64,000 nt of DNA from Eonycteris spelaea (lineage: Eukaryota; Chordata; Mammalia; Chiroptera; Pteropodidae), in assembly GCA_003508835.1 (NCBI GenBank), contig PUFA01000081.1, positions 3,286,001 through 3,350,000 on the forward strand. The letters are read 5' to 3'. Below the pieces are notes generated by a model. The model was not told where the DNA came from. It did no database searches and was given only the letters and a program-made list of their open reading frames with translations. Positions 22,005-32,760 of the stretch are shown piece after piece (within the stretch, counting starts at the first letter, position 1; each line of letters starts with the position of its first letter). The position numbers were made by a program, and so were the translations under genes.

Positions 22005-22275
22005 CACTGTTCCTCAAACATGTGATCGGTCTTATCTCAGGATCTTTGCATTTGCTGTTCTCTCTGTCTGGGACTCCTCCTCAGAGAGTCACATGGTTTT
22101 TTGCACAATTGATATATTATGCATTTACATGTTTATTTGTTTATTATCTCTTTTCCCTCACTGGAATAGAGGCTCCCTGAAGATGGGGGCATTGACTGCT
22201 TTATTCACAACTGCATCTTCACTCCTAAAATAAACCCCTGGCACACAGCAGAAGCTCTACATATATAAATAAATG
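22005..22275 (+). repeat. L2 3' end
   Basis: 'caggatctttgcatttgctg', 'ctgtctgggactcctcctca', 'agaggctccctgaagatggg' and 'ctggcacacagcagaagctc' occur in L2 order in sense orientation. Confidence 0.75.
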
Positions 22276-23040
22276 CATGTATAGATGAATCTTTAGCTTT
22301 TTCCACCTCTCTTCTTCTCTTCCTCTCTCTCTCCCACTAAGATGTTTTTGAATTTTAGAATTCCTGTAAAATGATCATTATAAATGGGTTTTCCTTCTCT
22401 GAATACAAGCATGTGATGGAAGGAGTCAGGAAGTGTCTGCTTTTCCACCTGATCTAAATAAGCTAGGTGTTTAAAGAGAAGGCTCTTCTATTCTGTTTAT
22501 CAGTCTTTCTTACATTTTACACATTTGTCTATTTTTTTTTTTTTGCCTGGCATGTACCTCATGTATTCCACCTTTATGCCCCAGCTCAGGGTTGGAAAGA
22601 CTTGAAGATGTTAGATTGTAGCTTTCCATTCTATGAGTGACTCTTCTAAACTGAAATATTCTCCTCTTCTTGCCAAAAACATTCTCTACTTTTAAAGGTC
22701 CAGTTCAAGACTTTACAAGTTCTGCAGTGTTCTTTGATTGGTATAGTTCATAGGAAGATCTTTCTTGAACTAATTAATATCTGAACCAGAGGCCCTGGAG
22801 TTGCAAAGGGCCAGATAGGGTACACTGGTCTATTTTTTGGCTTGTGTGGTCATTTTTAAACATAGAGCCATCATTTAAAGGGAAGCAAAGTAAAATACTG
22901 GAATTCTCATTTCTCTTAAAAATAGATACTCTGGAAGGAAATACATGTTCTCATTTCCATGTTCTGGTGGGAAGTCACATCCTAAGGTCTATATGACAGA
23001 TTTATCTCTACCTTGAAAAGTCCTTTCATTATGATTATTA
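22275..23040. other. Non-coding DNA, nothing recognised
   Basis: No supported exon. A T-run lies at 22532-22543. Confidence 0.5.
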
Positions 23041-23049
23041 TTATTGTTA

Positions 23050-25345
23050 TTATTTTATTTTTTTTTAAAAATTTAGTTTCGAGTATACAGTACATTGTTA
23101 GACATCTATATAGTTCATAAAATGATCTCCTCAATTGCATCCTCCCTCCCCTGACCCTCCACCTAGCCAACGTATTAATGCTAACTGCATTCCCTATGCC
23201 ATGCTCCCCATCCCTGTAACCATCTATCAACTACTAATTTGTACTTCTTTAACCCTTCACCTTTTCTCCCAGTTGCCCAATCCCACTCCCCTCTGTCCAC
23301 TATATTTGAGAGTCTGTTTTGATTAGTTTGTTCATTTTATTCCTTAGATTCCACATATAAGTGAAATCATATAGTGTTTATTTTTTCTCTGTCTGACTTA
23401 AATACCTTCTAGATCCATCAGAATATCTTTTCTTCATCCCCTTCCTTTTCTTATGTAGGGATCTTGTTTTCTTATCCTTTCAGCTACTCTATCTTTTGGT
23501 TTGAGCACTTAATTCTTTTCCATTTAAGATACTTATTGATAGGAATGTAGTTGCTACCATTCTTTATTCCTGTTTTGATACATATTTTTTTTCTTTTAAA
23601 GAAGTCCCTTCAACATTTCTTGTAATATTGGCTTGGTGGTGATACATTCCTTTAGCTTATTTTTGTCTGGGAAGCTCTTAATCTGTCCTTCGATTCTAAA
23701 TGATAGCTTTGCTGGATAAAGTATTCTTGGTTGTATATCCTGGGTCTTCATCCTGTTGAGTATTTTGTGCTAAGCTCTTCTGTCCTGCATAGTTTCTTTT
23801 GAGAAATCAGTCTAATGGGTGCCAGTCTAATGGGTGCTCCCTTGTAGGTAAGCAACTGCCTTTCTCTTGCTGCTTTTAAGGTTCTCTCTTTGTATTTAAC
23901 CTTTGACATTTTAATTATGATGTGTCTTGGTGTGGGCCTCTTTGGATCCCTGATTTTTCAAATTCTCTGAGCTTCCTGGGTTTTTCTGTCCATTTCCTTC
24001 ACCAGGTTAGGGAAGTTTTCTATCATTATTTCTTCAAAACAGCTGTTCAACATCTTGATTTTCTTCAGTTACACTGATCAGATGAATATTTGAAGCCTTA
24101 ATAGTGTCCCTATATCCTCCTTAAATTATCTTTTTTCTTGCCATTCTAATTGAGTGTCCTGATTGGCTTTCCTTTCCTCTAAATAGGGCATTTGATCTTC
24201 TTCTTTATTTACTTTGTTTATTCTTTTGTTTATTCCATTTAATGTATACTTCTCATCTCGACTAATGTGTTCTTCATTTCAGACTGGTTCCCTTTTGTAA
24301 TTTCCATTTTATTTTATTTTTTTTTATCTCTTTGTTGAAGTTCTCACTGAATTTATCTACACTCCCAAAAGTTCATTGAGAATCTTTGTAACCAGTGTTT
24401 TGAACTCTGCATCTGTTATATTACTCGACTCCATTATTTCTGGATCTCTGTTCTCTTCTCTCATATGGTTTCTGCTTCTTTGTCTTCCCATTTTAGCAGT
24501 CTTTCTCTGAATGTTTCTGTACTAAGCAAAGATCTTAAGTCTCCCAGTCTTATTAGTGTGGATTTGTGTAGTAGGTGTCCAGTGGCATAGTCCTGAGAGG
24601 GGTTCAGCTGCAGGCCAAACAGCCCAAGCCTCTGCCCCTTCGGGCCACCTGTTAAGTTTCAGCAAGCAATCCACAGATGCTGTGCTTATAGTTGCCTCAA
24701 AAGACCACACCAGAAACTGAGGCCAGCTGCCTCCTCCAGTGTGAGTCTCAGTAAGGAGCACCTGACTCTCTGAGGATACACCTGGATGTGGCTTGGGTGA
24801 GGGCGCAAGTTGGGGTAGGCGGGGTTTCAGGGAATCCTCTGGGTGGAGCGACCTCTGTTATCCAATTGGATGATGTCCAGGCTATGATGGCGCTGTGTCT
24901 CTGCGCTGGGAGGTGAGAGGGCTCAACAGGGAACAATGGATATTGCTGGTACTTCTTGCCTAGGCCCTCACTCAGACAATGTCTCCCCGTAAGTCCCTGG
25001 TGCCCCCACGCGCAGCTGAATTGGCTCTAGTGCTCAGAGAGCAGGTCCGTCACCTGCAAAACCCGCTTGCAGATGCGGCCCCTTTAAGAGGCTTCTGTAG
25101 CTGCCGTTGCCGGCGCGGCCTCCATCTTACTCAGCTGCTTGAGACTGGGAAGCCCTGCGTCCTCACCCCGTCCTACCTTCTGCCGTTGTGGATGCTTTCT
25201 TGGATTTTTTCTTCGTTGTATGGCTTGTTCATCCCAGGTGATTTTCTCTTGCTGCTGCTCCTTGTTTCTGTTACAAACTTTCATTTGGTCCCCAGAGGAT
25301 GAACAGAGCCTCTATCATCTACACCACCTTCCCCCCGTCCTTTTT
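23050..25345 (-). mobile_element. HAL1 retrotransposon, copy C
   Basis: Same structure as copies A and B (5' UTR at about 24500-25345, ORF1 at about 23590-24495, ORF2 start fragment, junction near 23430, 3' UTR at the left) but more diverged. ORF1 is recognisable in pieces and broken. A 16-base tandem duplication ('cagtctaatgggtg' type) occurs at about 23811-23838. The 3' end differs from A, B and F. Confidence 0.82.
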
Positions 25346-25349
25346 CCCA

Positions 25350-25835
25350 TTATTTTTGTGTATCTAAAATAACATACTTAAAATATCAATAATGATCTCC
25401 TTTCCAGACCTCTGGAGATAAGACACCCGGTGTGCGGAGAGGCAACCTCAACATCCTTGTTATTATCCTTTACCCATATTCCTCTGTAAACATATGTATG
25501 TTAAATATTAACTATTCTGCATCCATCAAGTATGAAAGAAACATGTACCTCTCTGTTTTACTTTTCATCTAATCCTAGAGATTTCCCTGCTTTGTTTTCT
25601 CCCTGCGCTCTTTAATCTGCCACCAGTGGATTTCATGTAACTTTTCTTGAGTCTCCTTTGATTCTAATGTATAAAATAAACTGCAAAATTGCCGTTCCCT
25701 GGGAGCGTCATCTATCCCTTGAGATTTTGCTCCCCGGACTGGCCCTCAAATTCTGGCTCATAATAAACACTTTAACCTTTTCTTTTAGGTTTGGAATTTC
25801 TTTTGTCAATACTATTGTGGCGACTACAGAGGAAT
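25350..25835 (+). repeat. LTR-like sequence of an endogenous retrovirus
   Basis: The sequence has features of an LTR in sense orientation: a TATA-like 'tataaaataaactg' at about 25670, then 'cttgagattttgctccccgg', an AATAAA-type signal in 'ctcataataaacacttta' at about 25758, and the 'cttttgtcaatactattg' end near 25820. This is the typical promoter plus R/U5 layout of gamma-type LTRs. No coding part of a provirus was found next to it, so it is probably a solo LTR. The left border is uncertain. Confidence 0.55.
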
Positions 25836-26723
25836 TTCAAAGAAGCCTGTCCAGGTACCAGAAGGGCTCACTGTATCCCACTACACATCTGCCATCAGGT
25901 AAAACTCAGGTGAGCTCTCTCTGTACCTCCCTCCCTCTTTGGTTGAAGATCTTGACTTTATTTGAGCTGTTCGTAGAAAAATCCTTGAGGTGGCAGTAAA
26001 GGATAAGGAAAAAAAGGAAAGGGAGGCTTTTTTTTTTTTTTTTTTAATGTTTTGATTTTTTTCAATTGTGATTGTGCTCCAACCTTCGTTTAATGCACAA
26101 AACACCATTTGTTCCTTGGTCTCTTGCTGACATCACTCAGTAAAGTTGTTTCTCTTATCAGGGCTCTACAAGATGATAAGGGAAGATGTGCAATAAGTGC
26201 TAACTAGTCAGAACAGCTATTATTTTTGACTTTAATGAGGTACCAGACAAGATAGGCAGTTGATTTCTACTAGTGAGGTCTGAAGTGGTACTTGGAGTCA
26301 TGCTATGGGGTACATTGCTTATATTGAACGAGGCTCTCAGGTATTGTCTGACCAGGTGCCCTGGTGAAAAGCCACTGATTTGATTCTGGGCTGAAGAAGA
26401 ACATGGTTTACAATAGTCATTTTATAGCACTCAATTTCTAAACTATGAGGGGAGATATAGAAAAAATAATGATTTATTTTAAAAGAGAAATGGAATTGGG
26501 TGAAGCAAATTCTGTGGGAGCTTAGCTATGAACAAAAATATGTAAGCGTATTATAGTTTCTTACAAAGTGGTCTAAGGAAAAATCTCTAGATGATTTCTC
26601 TATTGGCCCATTGTAGAAGATGCTGGTATCTACTGTAATTCCTTTAGTGTCATTCAGTTATGTTGGGCATCAAAAGAACATTTTTTATTGTCCATGTGTA
26701 ATAAAACATACTGGATAACTCTA
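25835..26723. other. Non-coding DNA, nothing recognised
   Basis: No supported exon. A T-run lies at 26029-26045. Confidence 0.5.
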
Positions 26724-26737
26724 GTGAATGAACTTTA

Positions 26738-28750
26738 TTATTTTATATAAAAATTTTTTAGAGTTTATTTTTTGGTGACATTTGGTTAATGAAATTCAGT
26801 AAGTTTCAGATGTACAATTTAACAGTAAGGCATGTATATATAATATAGCTTTTTGTGTTCCCCTCCCATAGTTAGATTTCTTTCTGTCACTACATATTTG
26901 ACCCCCTTTTACCCCATCTACTACCTCCTTCCTCCTGCTTCTCCCTCCCATCCTCTAGTAACCACTAGTCTATTGTCCATGTCCATGAGACTCTGTGTGT
27001 CATTTCATTTATTGCTTTTAGGTTCATATCCCACATATAAGTGATATCATATGGTTTTCTACTTTTTCTATCTGGCTTATTTCGCTTAGCATGATTATCT
27101 CAAGGTCCATCCATGTTGTTGCAAATGGCAGTATTTCATCTCTTCTTATGGCTGAGTAATATTCTATTGTATGTATGTTCCAATCATCTTTCATAGGACA
27201 CTTAGATTGCTTCTGGTCACTGTGAATAATGCTGCTCTGCTATGAAACTCATTATGCAAATATCCTTTTGGGTATGAATTTTCAAGTCTTTGGGGTAAAT
27301 ACCCAGTAGAGGGATTGCTGGTCATAAAGTAGATCAAGTCTTAGTTTTTTTAAGGAACCTCCATACTGTTTTCCATAGTGGCTGTACCAATTTGCAGCTC
27401 CCACCAGCTGTGTATGAGGATTCCTTTTTCTCTCCATCCTCTTACATCTGTTATTGCTTGTCCTGTAGATGATAGCTATTCTAACAGGTGTGAGATGATA
27501 TCTCATTGTGGTTTTGATTTCATTTCCCTAATAGCTAGTGATGTTGATCATCTTTTCATATGTTTGTTGGCCTCTTGTATGTCTTCTTGGGAGAAGTGTC
27601 TATTCAGATTCTCTGCTTATTTTTTGATTGGATTTTTTTGTTATTGAGTGCTATGAGTTCTTTGTATATTTTGGATATTAGCACCTTATTGACATCGTTG
27701 CTTGCAAATATATTTTCCCATTCAGATGGTTGTCTCTTTACCTTGTTGACAATTTCTTTTGCTGAACAGAGCTTTTAGGTTTGATGTAGTCTAATTCACT
27801 TATTTTTGCTTTCACTTCCCTTGCCTTTGAGGTCAAATTCATAAAATCCTCTTTAAGTCCAAGGTCCTTGAGTTTCGTTCCTGTTTCTTCTATGCACTTT
27901 ATTGTTTCAGGTCTTATATTCAGGTCCTTAATCCATTTTGAGTTAATTTTGGTGTGTGGTGATAGACAACAGTCTATTTTCATGCTTTTGCAGGTGGCTT
28001 TCCAGTTTTTCAAGCACCAAGGAAGAGGCTTTTCTTTCTCTACTGCATATTTTTGGCATTGTTGTAAAAAATTATTTGCCCACATAAACATGGGTTTATT
28101 TCTGGATTCTCGATTCTGTTCCACTGGTCCAGTGTGTCTGTTTTGCAGCCAATACCATGCCATTTTGATCACTTTCACTTTGCAGTATAATTCGAAGTCG
28201 GGTATTGTGATGCCTCCAGCCTCATCCATGTTCTCAGGTGGCTTTGGCGATTCGGGGTCTTTGTGGCTTCCATACAAATCTGATGATTTTTGTTTTATTT
28301 CTTTAAAAATGCTGATGGGATTTTGATGGGGATTGCCTTAAATCTGTATAATGCTTTAAGTAATAAGGTCATTTTAACTATGTTGCTTCTTCCAATCCAA
28401 GAACAGGAATGTCTTTCCATTTCTTTGTATCTTCTTTGATTTCTTTTAATAGGGTCTTATAGTTTTCATTCTATAGGTCCTTCATATGTTTCATTAGATT
28501 TATTCTTAGTTTTTTATTCTTTTTGTTGCAATTGCAAAAGAAAATTTTTTTCTACTTCTTTTTCTGACACTGCATTAGTAGAGTATAGGAACACTATGGA
28601 TTTTTCGAACATTGATTTTGTATTCAGAAACTTTACTATATTTGCTTATTGTTTCTGGCAGTGTTCTTGTGGAGTCTTTAGGGTTTTCTAATAGATAATC
28701 ATGTCATATGCAAATAGTGACAATTTGACTTCTTCGTTTTCTCTTTGGAG
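26738..28750 (-). mobile_element. 5'-truncated L1, about 2.0 kb, with target-site duplication
   Basis: The sequence is the antisense of the L1 3' half. The 3' UTR is at the left, and the C-terminal third of ORF2 runs to the right, stopping at the 'agtgacaatttgacttctt' segment. It is flanked by a near-perfect 14-base target duplication, gtgaatRaacttta, at 26724-26737 and 28751-28764 with one mismatch. This proves insertion by target-primed reverse transcription with 5' truncation. Confidence 0.92.
27738..28277 (-). pseudogene. L1 ORF2 C-terminal remnant, 179 uninterrupted codons
   Basis: This frame encodes the part of L1 ORF2p after the reverse transcriptase. It shows DFELYCKVKVIKMAWYW, NRHTGPVEQNRE, and INSKWIKDLNIRPETIKCIE. 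It lacks the endonuclease and RT parts, so it is inactive. The frame is unusually well kept for a fragment of this kind. Confidence 0.88.
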
Positions 28751-28764
28751 GTGAATAAACTTTA

Positions 28765-30138
28765 AACACCTGTGACTTTTGGTTAGAACAAAGCCATGAA
28801 TGGAACACAGGCCACTACTCCTAATTGTATAACTAAGTGGACATTGCTAATCGATTGCTGCACATTTCCCATCATGTTCAAACATGACTTCAAAATTGTT
28901 CTCACCGCAGTGGTCCAGGCAGAACTATCACACTGACTGGAGTTGTAATGTGAAAGGAAGGCTTTTGGCACCCTGATGTAGATCATAATAAATTTTTTTC
29001 CCCCCTACCTTATGGAAAGGCTTACAGATAACCAGCCTAGGCTTCGTCTTTCCAGATAAATCACTAGAAAGCTCATTGCTTGTTATGTCATTTGCAAAGT
29101 GGCCTTTAAGAAGTTCCATAGGAGAATTTGATGGGATTGTTGAGGCAAGGCTTCATTTGAATTTTTTAGTTTTTTATTCCATGCCAGACACCGATGGGAG
29201 CCAATTCCTGGAACAGAAGGAAACTGTGTATTTCAGGAGAAAGCAAATGGGTTGCACCAAATAAGAATCCAGTCCTTTAGAGTGAGAAAATCTTTGATGG
29301 CAATACCAAGTGACCCTGAAAAAACTAAGGTTTATGTCTATGTACTTGATTTCTTTCTTTCCTGTATCTTGATGTTGTCAGCAAAGGCAGGCAAATGACC
29401 ACCAGAACAAAAATGCGATAGGAAGGAAAACTTGGGCTATAGATTTCAAAATTGAGAAATGAAATGGTTTCATTAAAAACGCATTATTCATAGAATGAAA
29501 AAGCACAATCCTCATCTTTGGTTGGCCCTTATTATTATTATTTTTTTTAATATAAAGTTTATTTGAAAAACTGACAACATATGCTGGTGAGCAAGATCTC
29601 AAATGTGGTTGGCCATAGTTATTAACATCTTCATGATTACTTGAATTTGTTTTGCAACTGACGCAACACAAATGGCATCAGAATTTTTTGAACCAAGGAA
29701 GCAATTTCAAAATTTGATATATTGCAGGAAAAGGAAAACAAATAGGCTTTGTCTGTTAGAATGCAATGGCCCTAAAAGTACACAACTGCAATTTCGTGGA
29801 TGAGCTGTGCTGTAATTACTCCTGGTAGTTCACTTACTGAAATTTAATTCTTGGGCTCTATATTTGGCCGATAATGATCTATATGTGAAAACCATTACAT
29901 AGACTCTTTCAGTAAGGAAAAGGAAGACAAGAAGATGGGCATAGCTTTAATTTCTATGGTGTAGCAGTAGAGTGGGGTTCTAGAGTGTATGAATCCGGGT
30001 GTGCAGCCTTGAGCAAGTTATCAGACTTCTCTGAAACTTATTTTCTTCATCTATACCTGGAATAACCTCACACATCTTAGATTTGTGAGGAGTACGTATG
30101 GAGTGCCTAGGACAAAGCTCAATACATTAAAAAGGTTC
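28765..30138. other. Non-coding DNA, with a MIR at 29985-30115 and a possible retrocopy-like 3' end
   Basis: No supported exon. At 29985-30115 a sense MIR is seen ('cttgagcaagttatcagact', 'ctgaaacttattttcttcat', 'gtgcctaggacaaagctc'). At about 29530-29570 the minus strand shows 'caaataaactttat' followed by an A-run, resembling a polyadenylated mRNA end; see findings. Confidence 0.45.
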
Positions 30139-30147
30139 AATATGTTT

Positions 30148-30990
30148 TTTTTTTTTAGTTTAAATGCATTTTATTTTTAGACACTTACATGACATGTTTT
30201 TCTTAAAAACAGTGCTTCCGCTCTAAATAACCAAGGTCAAAATAAATGAAGAGCTCAAGAGCTCAAGATAACATCAGTCCCATTCGTCCTACTCCTGGTG
30301 TGTGGATGAAAAGCAGCAGCCAGTTATAATGACAGGTGATAGATCCAATTGCTAAATTTGTTAACATTTCTTTTATTTCTAAACCACCCTAAAGAAATCA
30401 TACATCATACATGGATTCAAACCAACCTCATGGTAGTCCAGCAGAGTAACTATGCCATCTGGATTCATGTTTTTATCAATTAAGAACTGGTAGGTTTTTT
30501 TTTTTTGAAATTAGCAAGGATGTGCTTGATTTGTTTGGTTTTCTTCCTGGTCTCTGTTCTTCAAGTTTCCCTTTGATGAGTTTTATGTAATCTTTGATGT
30601 AGGCTTCTTTTGTGAAGCTCGTTTCCTGCAAATGATGGTTCATGACAATAGCAACATCAGTGATTACTGTGCTTTCCAGTTCCTTCCTCCTCAGGGGCTT
30701 CAGCAGAGGCATTTCCACCAATGAGTGAATCATCAATGTTACCTTCTGTTCTATTGACCATCTTCCCCTCTACTTCATGCACAGCTCCTCTGCCATCTTC
30801 CAGATCTTGTAGGTGTCTGAGAATACCTCAACGGGGCTGATGAGGTCCTGGTAAATGATCTTGATGGTGGCTGGAAGGAGCCTGTGGCAGTGCTGGCTTA
30901 GCAGGGCCCTGGAGCTCCAAGCAAGGGCAATGAAACTGGAGGGGCACTCATGGGAGGGTGGAGTGGGGGTGGGGGGTGGAGGGAAGCTCT
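30148..30990 (-). pseudogene. TPT1P: TPT1 (TCTP) processed pseudogene
   Basis: Translationally controlled tumour protein retrocopy without introns. On the minus strand it begins with 5' UTR-like sequence (30870-30990). It then covers the coding part, with [48 protein letters not shown] and MNPDG matching TPT1. The 3' UTR and a poly(A) run (poly-T at 30146-30157 on the plus strand) end it at the left. An apparent target duplication 'aatatgttt' flanks it (about 30139-30147 and 30992-31000). The frame is destroyed by several changes, including an extra G near the 'gaactggaaag' segment (about 30683) and a loss of about 9 bases after TKEAY. A stop occurs early in the coding part. Confidence 0.93.
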
Positions 30991-30999
30991 AAATATGTT

Positions 31000-31056
31000 T
31001 ATATATTATATATATATATATATATAATATATATATATATAATTATATATATATAG
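31000..31056. repeat. (AT)n microsatellite
   Basis: An AT dinucleotide tract of about 55 bases lies immediately next to the 5' side of the TPT1 retrocopy. Confidence 0.95.
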
Positions 31057-31228
31057 GCTTTGGCAGTGTTAATTCTGGTTCAGATAGTATTTAGAAAAAA
31101 ATTATCTTGAGATTCTGGATGGAACACTTCTAAAACCACTTTTCTTGTGTTTAGATTTTAAGCTTCTGCCCTATAGTAGTTTTTCATACTTGTATAGTTA
31201 TAGGTAGGTTACAAAAATGGCCCAGTTC

Positions 31229-32208
31229 ATTTTTTTAAAAAATTAAGTTTATTGAGAGAACATTGGTTAATACAATTATATAATTTTCAGGTGTTAATTA
31301 TAATTTAACATCTATATTCTATTGTGTGATTACCACCCAAAATCCAGTTTTCCTTCAACTACCATATGTTTGATCCCATTTACCCACTTCACCCTCCTCC
31401 TACTCCCCTATATTTGACCCCTTTACCCTGTCTACCTCTCCCCTCTTCCTCCACCCCCTACCCTCTGGTAACCACTAGTCAGTCCATTGTCCATGTCCTC
31501 GAGTCTCTGTTTGTCCTGTTCGTTTGTTGCTTTTAGGTTTATATCCCACATATAAGTGATATCGTGTGATTTTTATACTTTTCAGTCTGGCTTATTTCAC
31601 TTGGCGTGATCATCTCAAGGTCCATCCATGTTGTTGCAAATAGCAGTATTTCATCTCTTTTTATGGCTGAGTAATATTCCATTGTATATATGTACTACAG
31701 TTTCTTTAGCCAATTGTCTATTGTAGGACACTTTGGTTGCTCCCATATCCTGGCCACTGTAAATAATGCTGCTATAAACATTGGTGTGCAAATATTTTTT
31801 CAGATATGGGTTTTTAAGTCTTTGGAGTAAATATCCAGTAGAGGGATTGCTGGATCATATGGGAGATCAATTCTTAGTTTTTTTGAGACACCTCCATTCT
31901 ATTTTCCATAGTGGCTGCACCAATTTGTCATCCCACCAGCTGTGTATGAGGGCTCCTTTTTCTCTGCATCCTCTCCAACATTTGTTATTGCTTGTCCTGT
32001 TGATTATAGCTATTCTAAAAGGTGTGAGATGGTGTCTTATTGTGGTTTTGGTTTTCATTTCCATAATAGCTAGTGATGTTGAGCATCTTTTCATATGCTT
32101 GTTGGCCATTTGTATGTCCTCTAGGGAGGAGTGTCTGTTTAGGTCCTCTGTCTAATTTTTGATTAGATCGTTTTTTTTTTTTGTTATTGAGTTGAATGAG
32201 TTCTTTGT
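31229..32208 (-). mobile_element. 5'-truncated L1, about 1.0 kb, with target-site duplication
   Basis: Antisense L1 3' end, containing landmarks such as 'ccacatataagtgatatcg', 'ggctgagtaatattccattg' and 'ttgttattgagttgaatgag'. It is flanked by a 16-base target duplication, aaaaatggcccaRttc, at 31213-31228 and 32209-32224, with one mismatch. Confidence 0.93.
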
Positions 32209-32224
32209 AAAAATGGCCCAATTC

Positions 32225-32738
32225 TTAATCCTTCCCTCTATCTACACCTTTTGCCATGTGACTTTAAAGCTCCTGACATCAAGAAAGGGTTCTATTTGCT
32301 TGCCCCTTGTTTCTGAAATTATCATTTGACTTTCTTTGGTCCATGTGATGCTAGTAGACATGATAGAGAAAGCTTTGAAAAGTTATTGAGTGTTTCTGCT
32401 GGTTCTGAGTCATTTTGCACCCAAATTCCAAGATTCTTCACAGTCCTATTGGGATTCCTTTGAAGGTCAATTCCAGTTGGTGCAAGTCTCATGAAGTTTA
32501 GCATAGCAGTGAGTCACTTTGTTCAAATGACCTCATGCCATGTCTGCAGCCTGCTGGGGGATTTAAAGCCAAGGGCATCATCAAGAAGTATTGCTGGGTG
32601 AAGAGGCAGGGGTAGCAGTTCATATATCATATATCATACTTAAATCATAAGACATATGTAGTTCATTTGGTCTTTGTGCAAAATTGTATTATTTCCTTGG
32701 GAGAATGGTTTTATCTTAACAAAAGGAAAAATTAAGTT
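32225..32738. other. Non-coding DNA, nothing recognised
   Basis: No supported exon. Lies between the L1 and HAL1 copy D. Confidence 0.5.
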
Positions 32739-32760
32739 TAAACATTCTTTAGAAAAAATT

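Noticed and set aside
30476..30736. TPT1-like open frame as a functional gene
   Set aside because: No introns, poly(A) tail and target duplication, frame changes and missing parts: a processed pseudogene.
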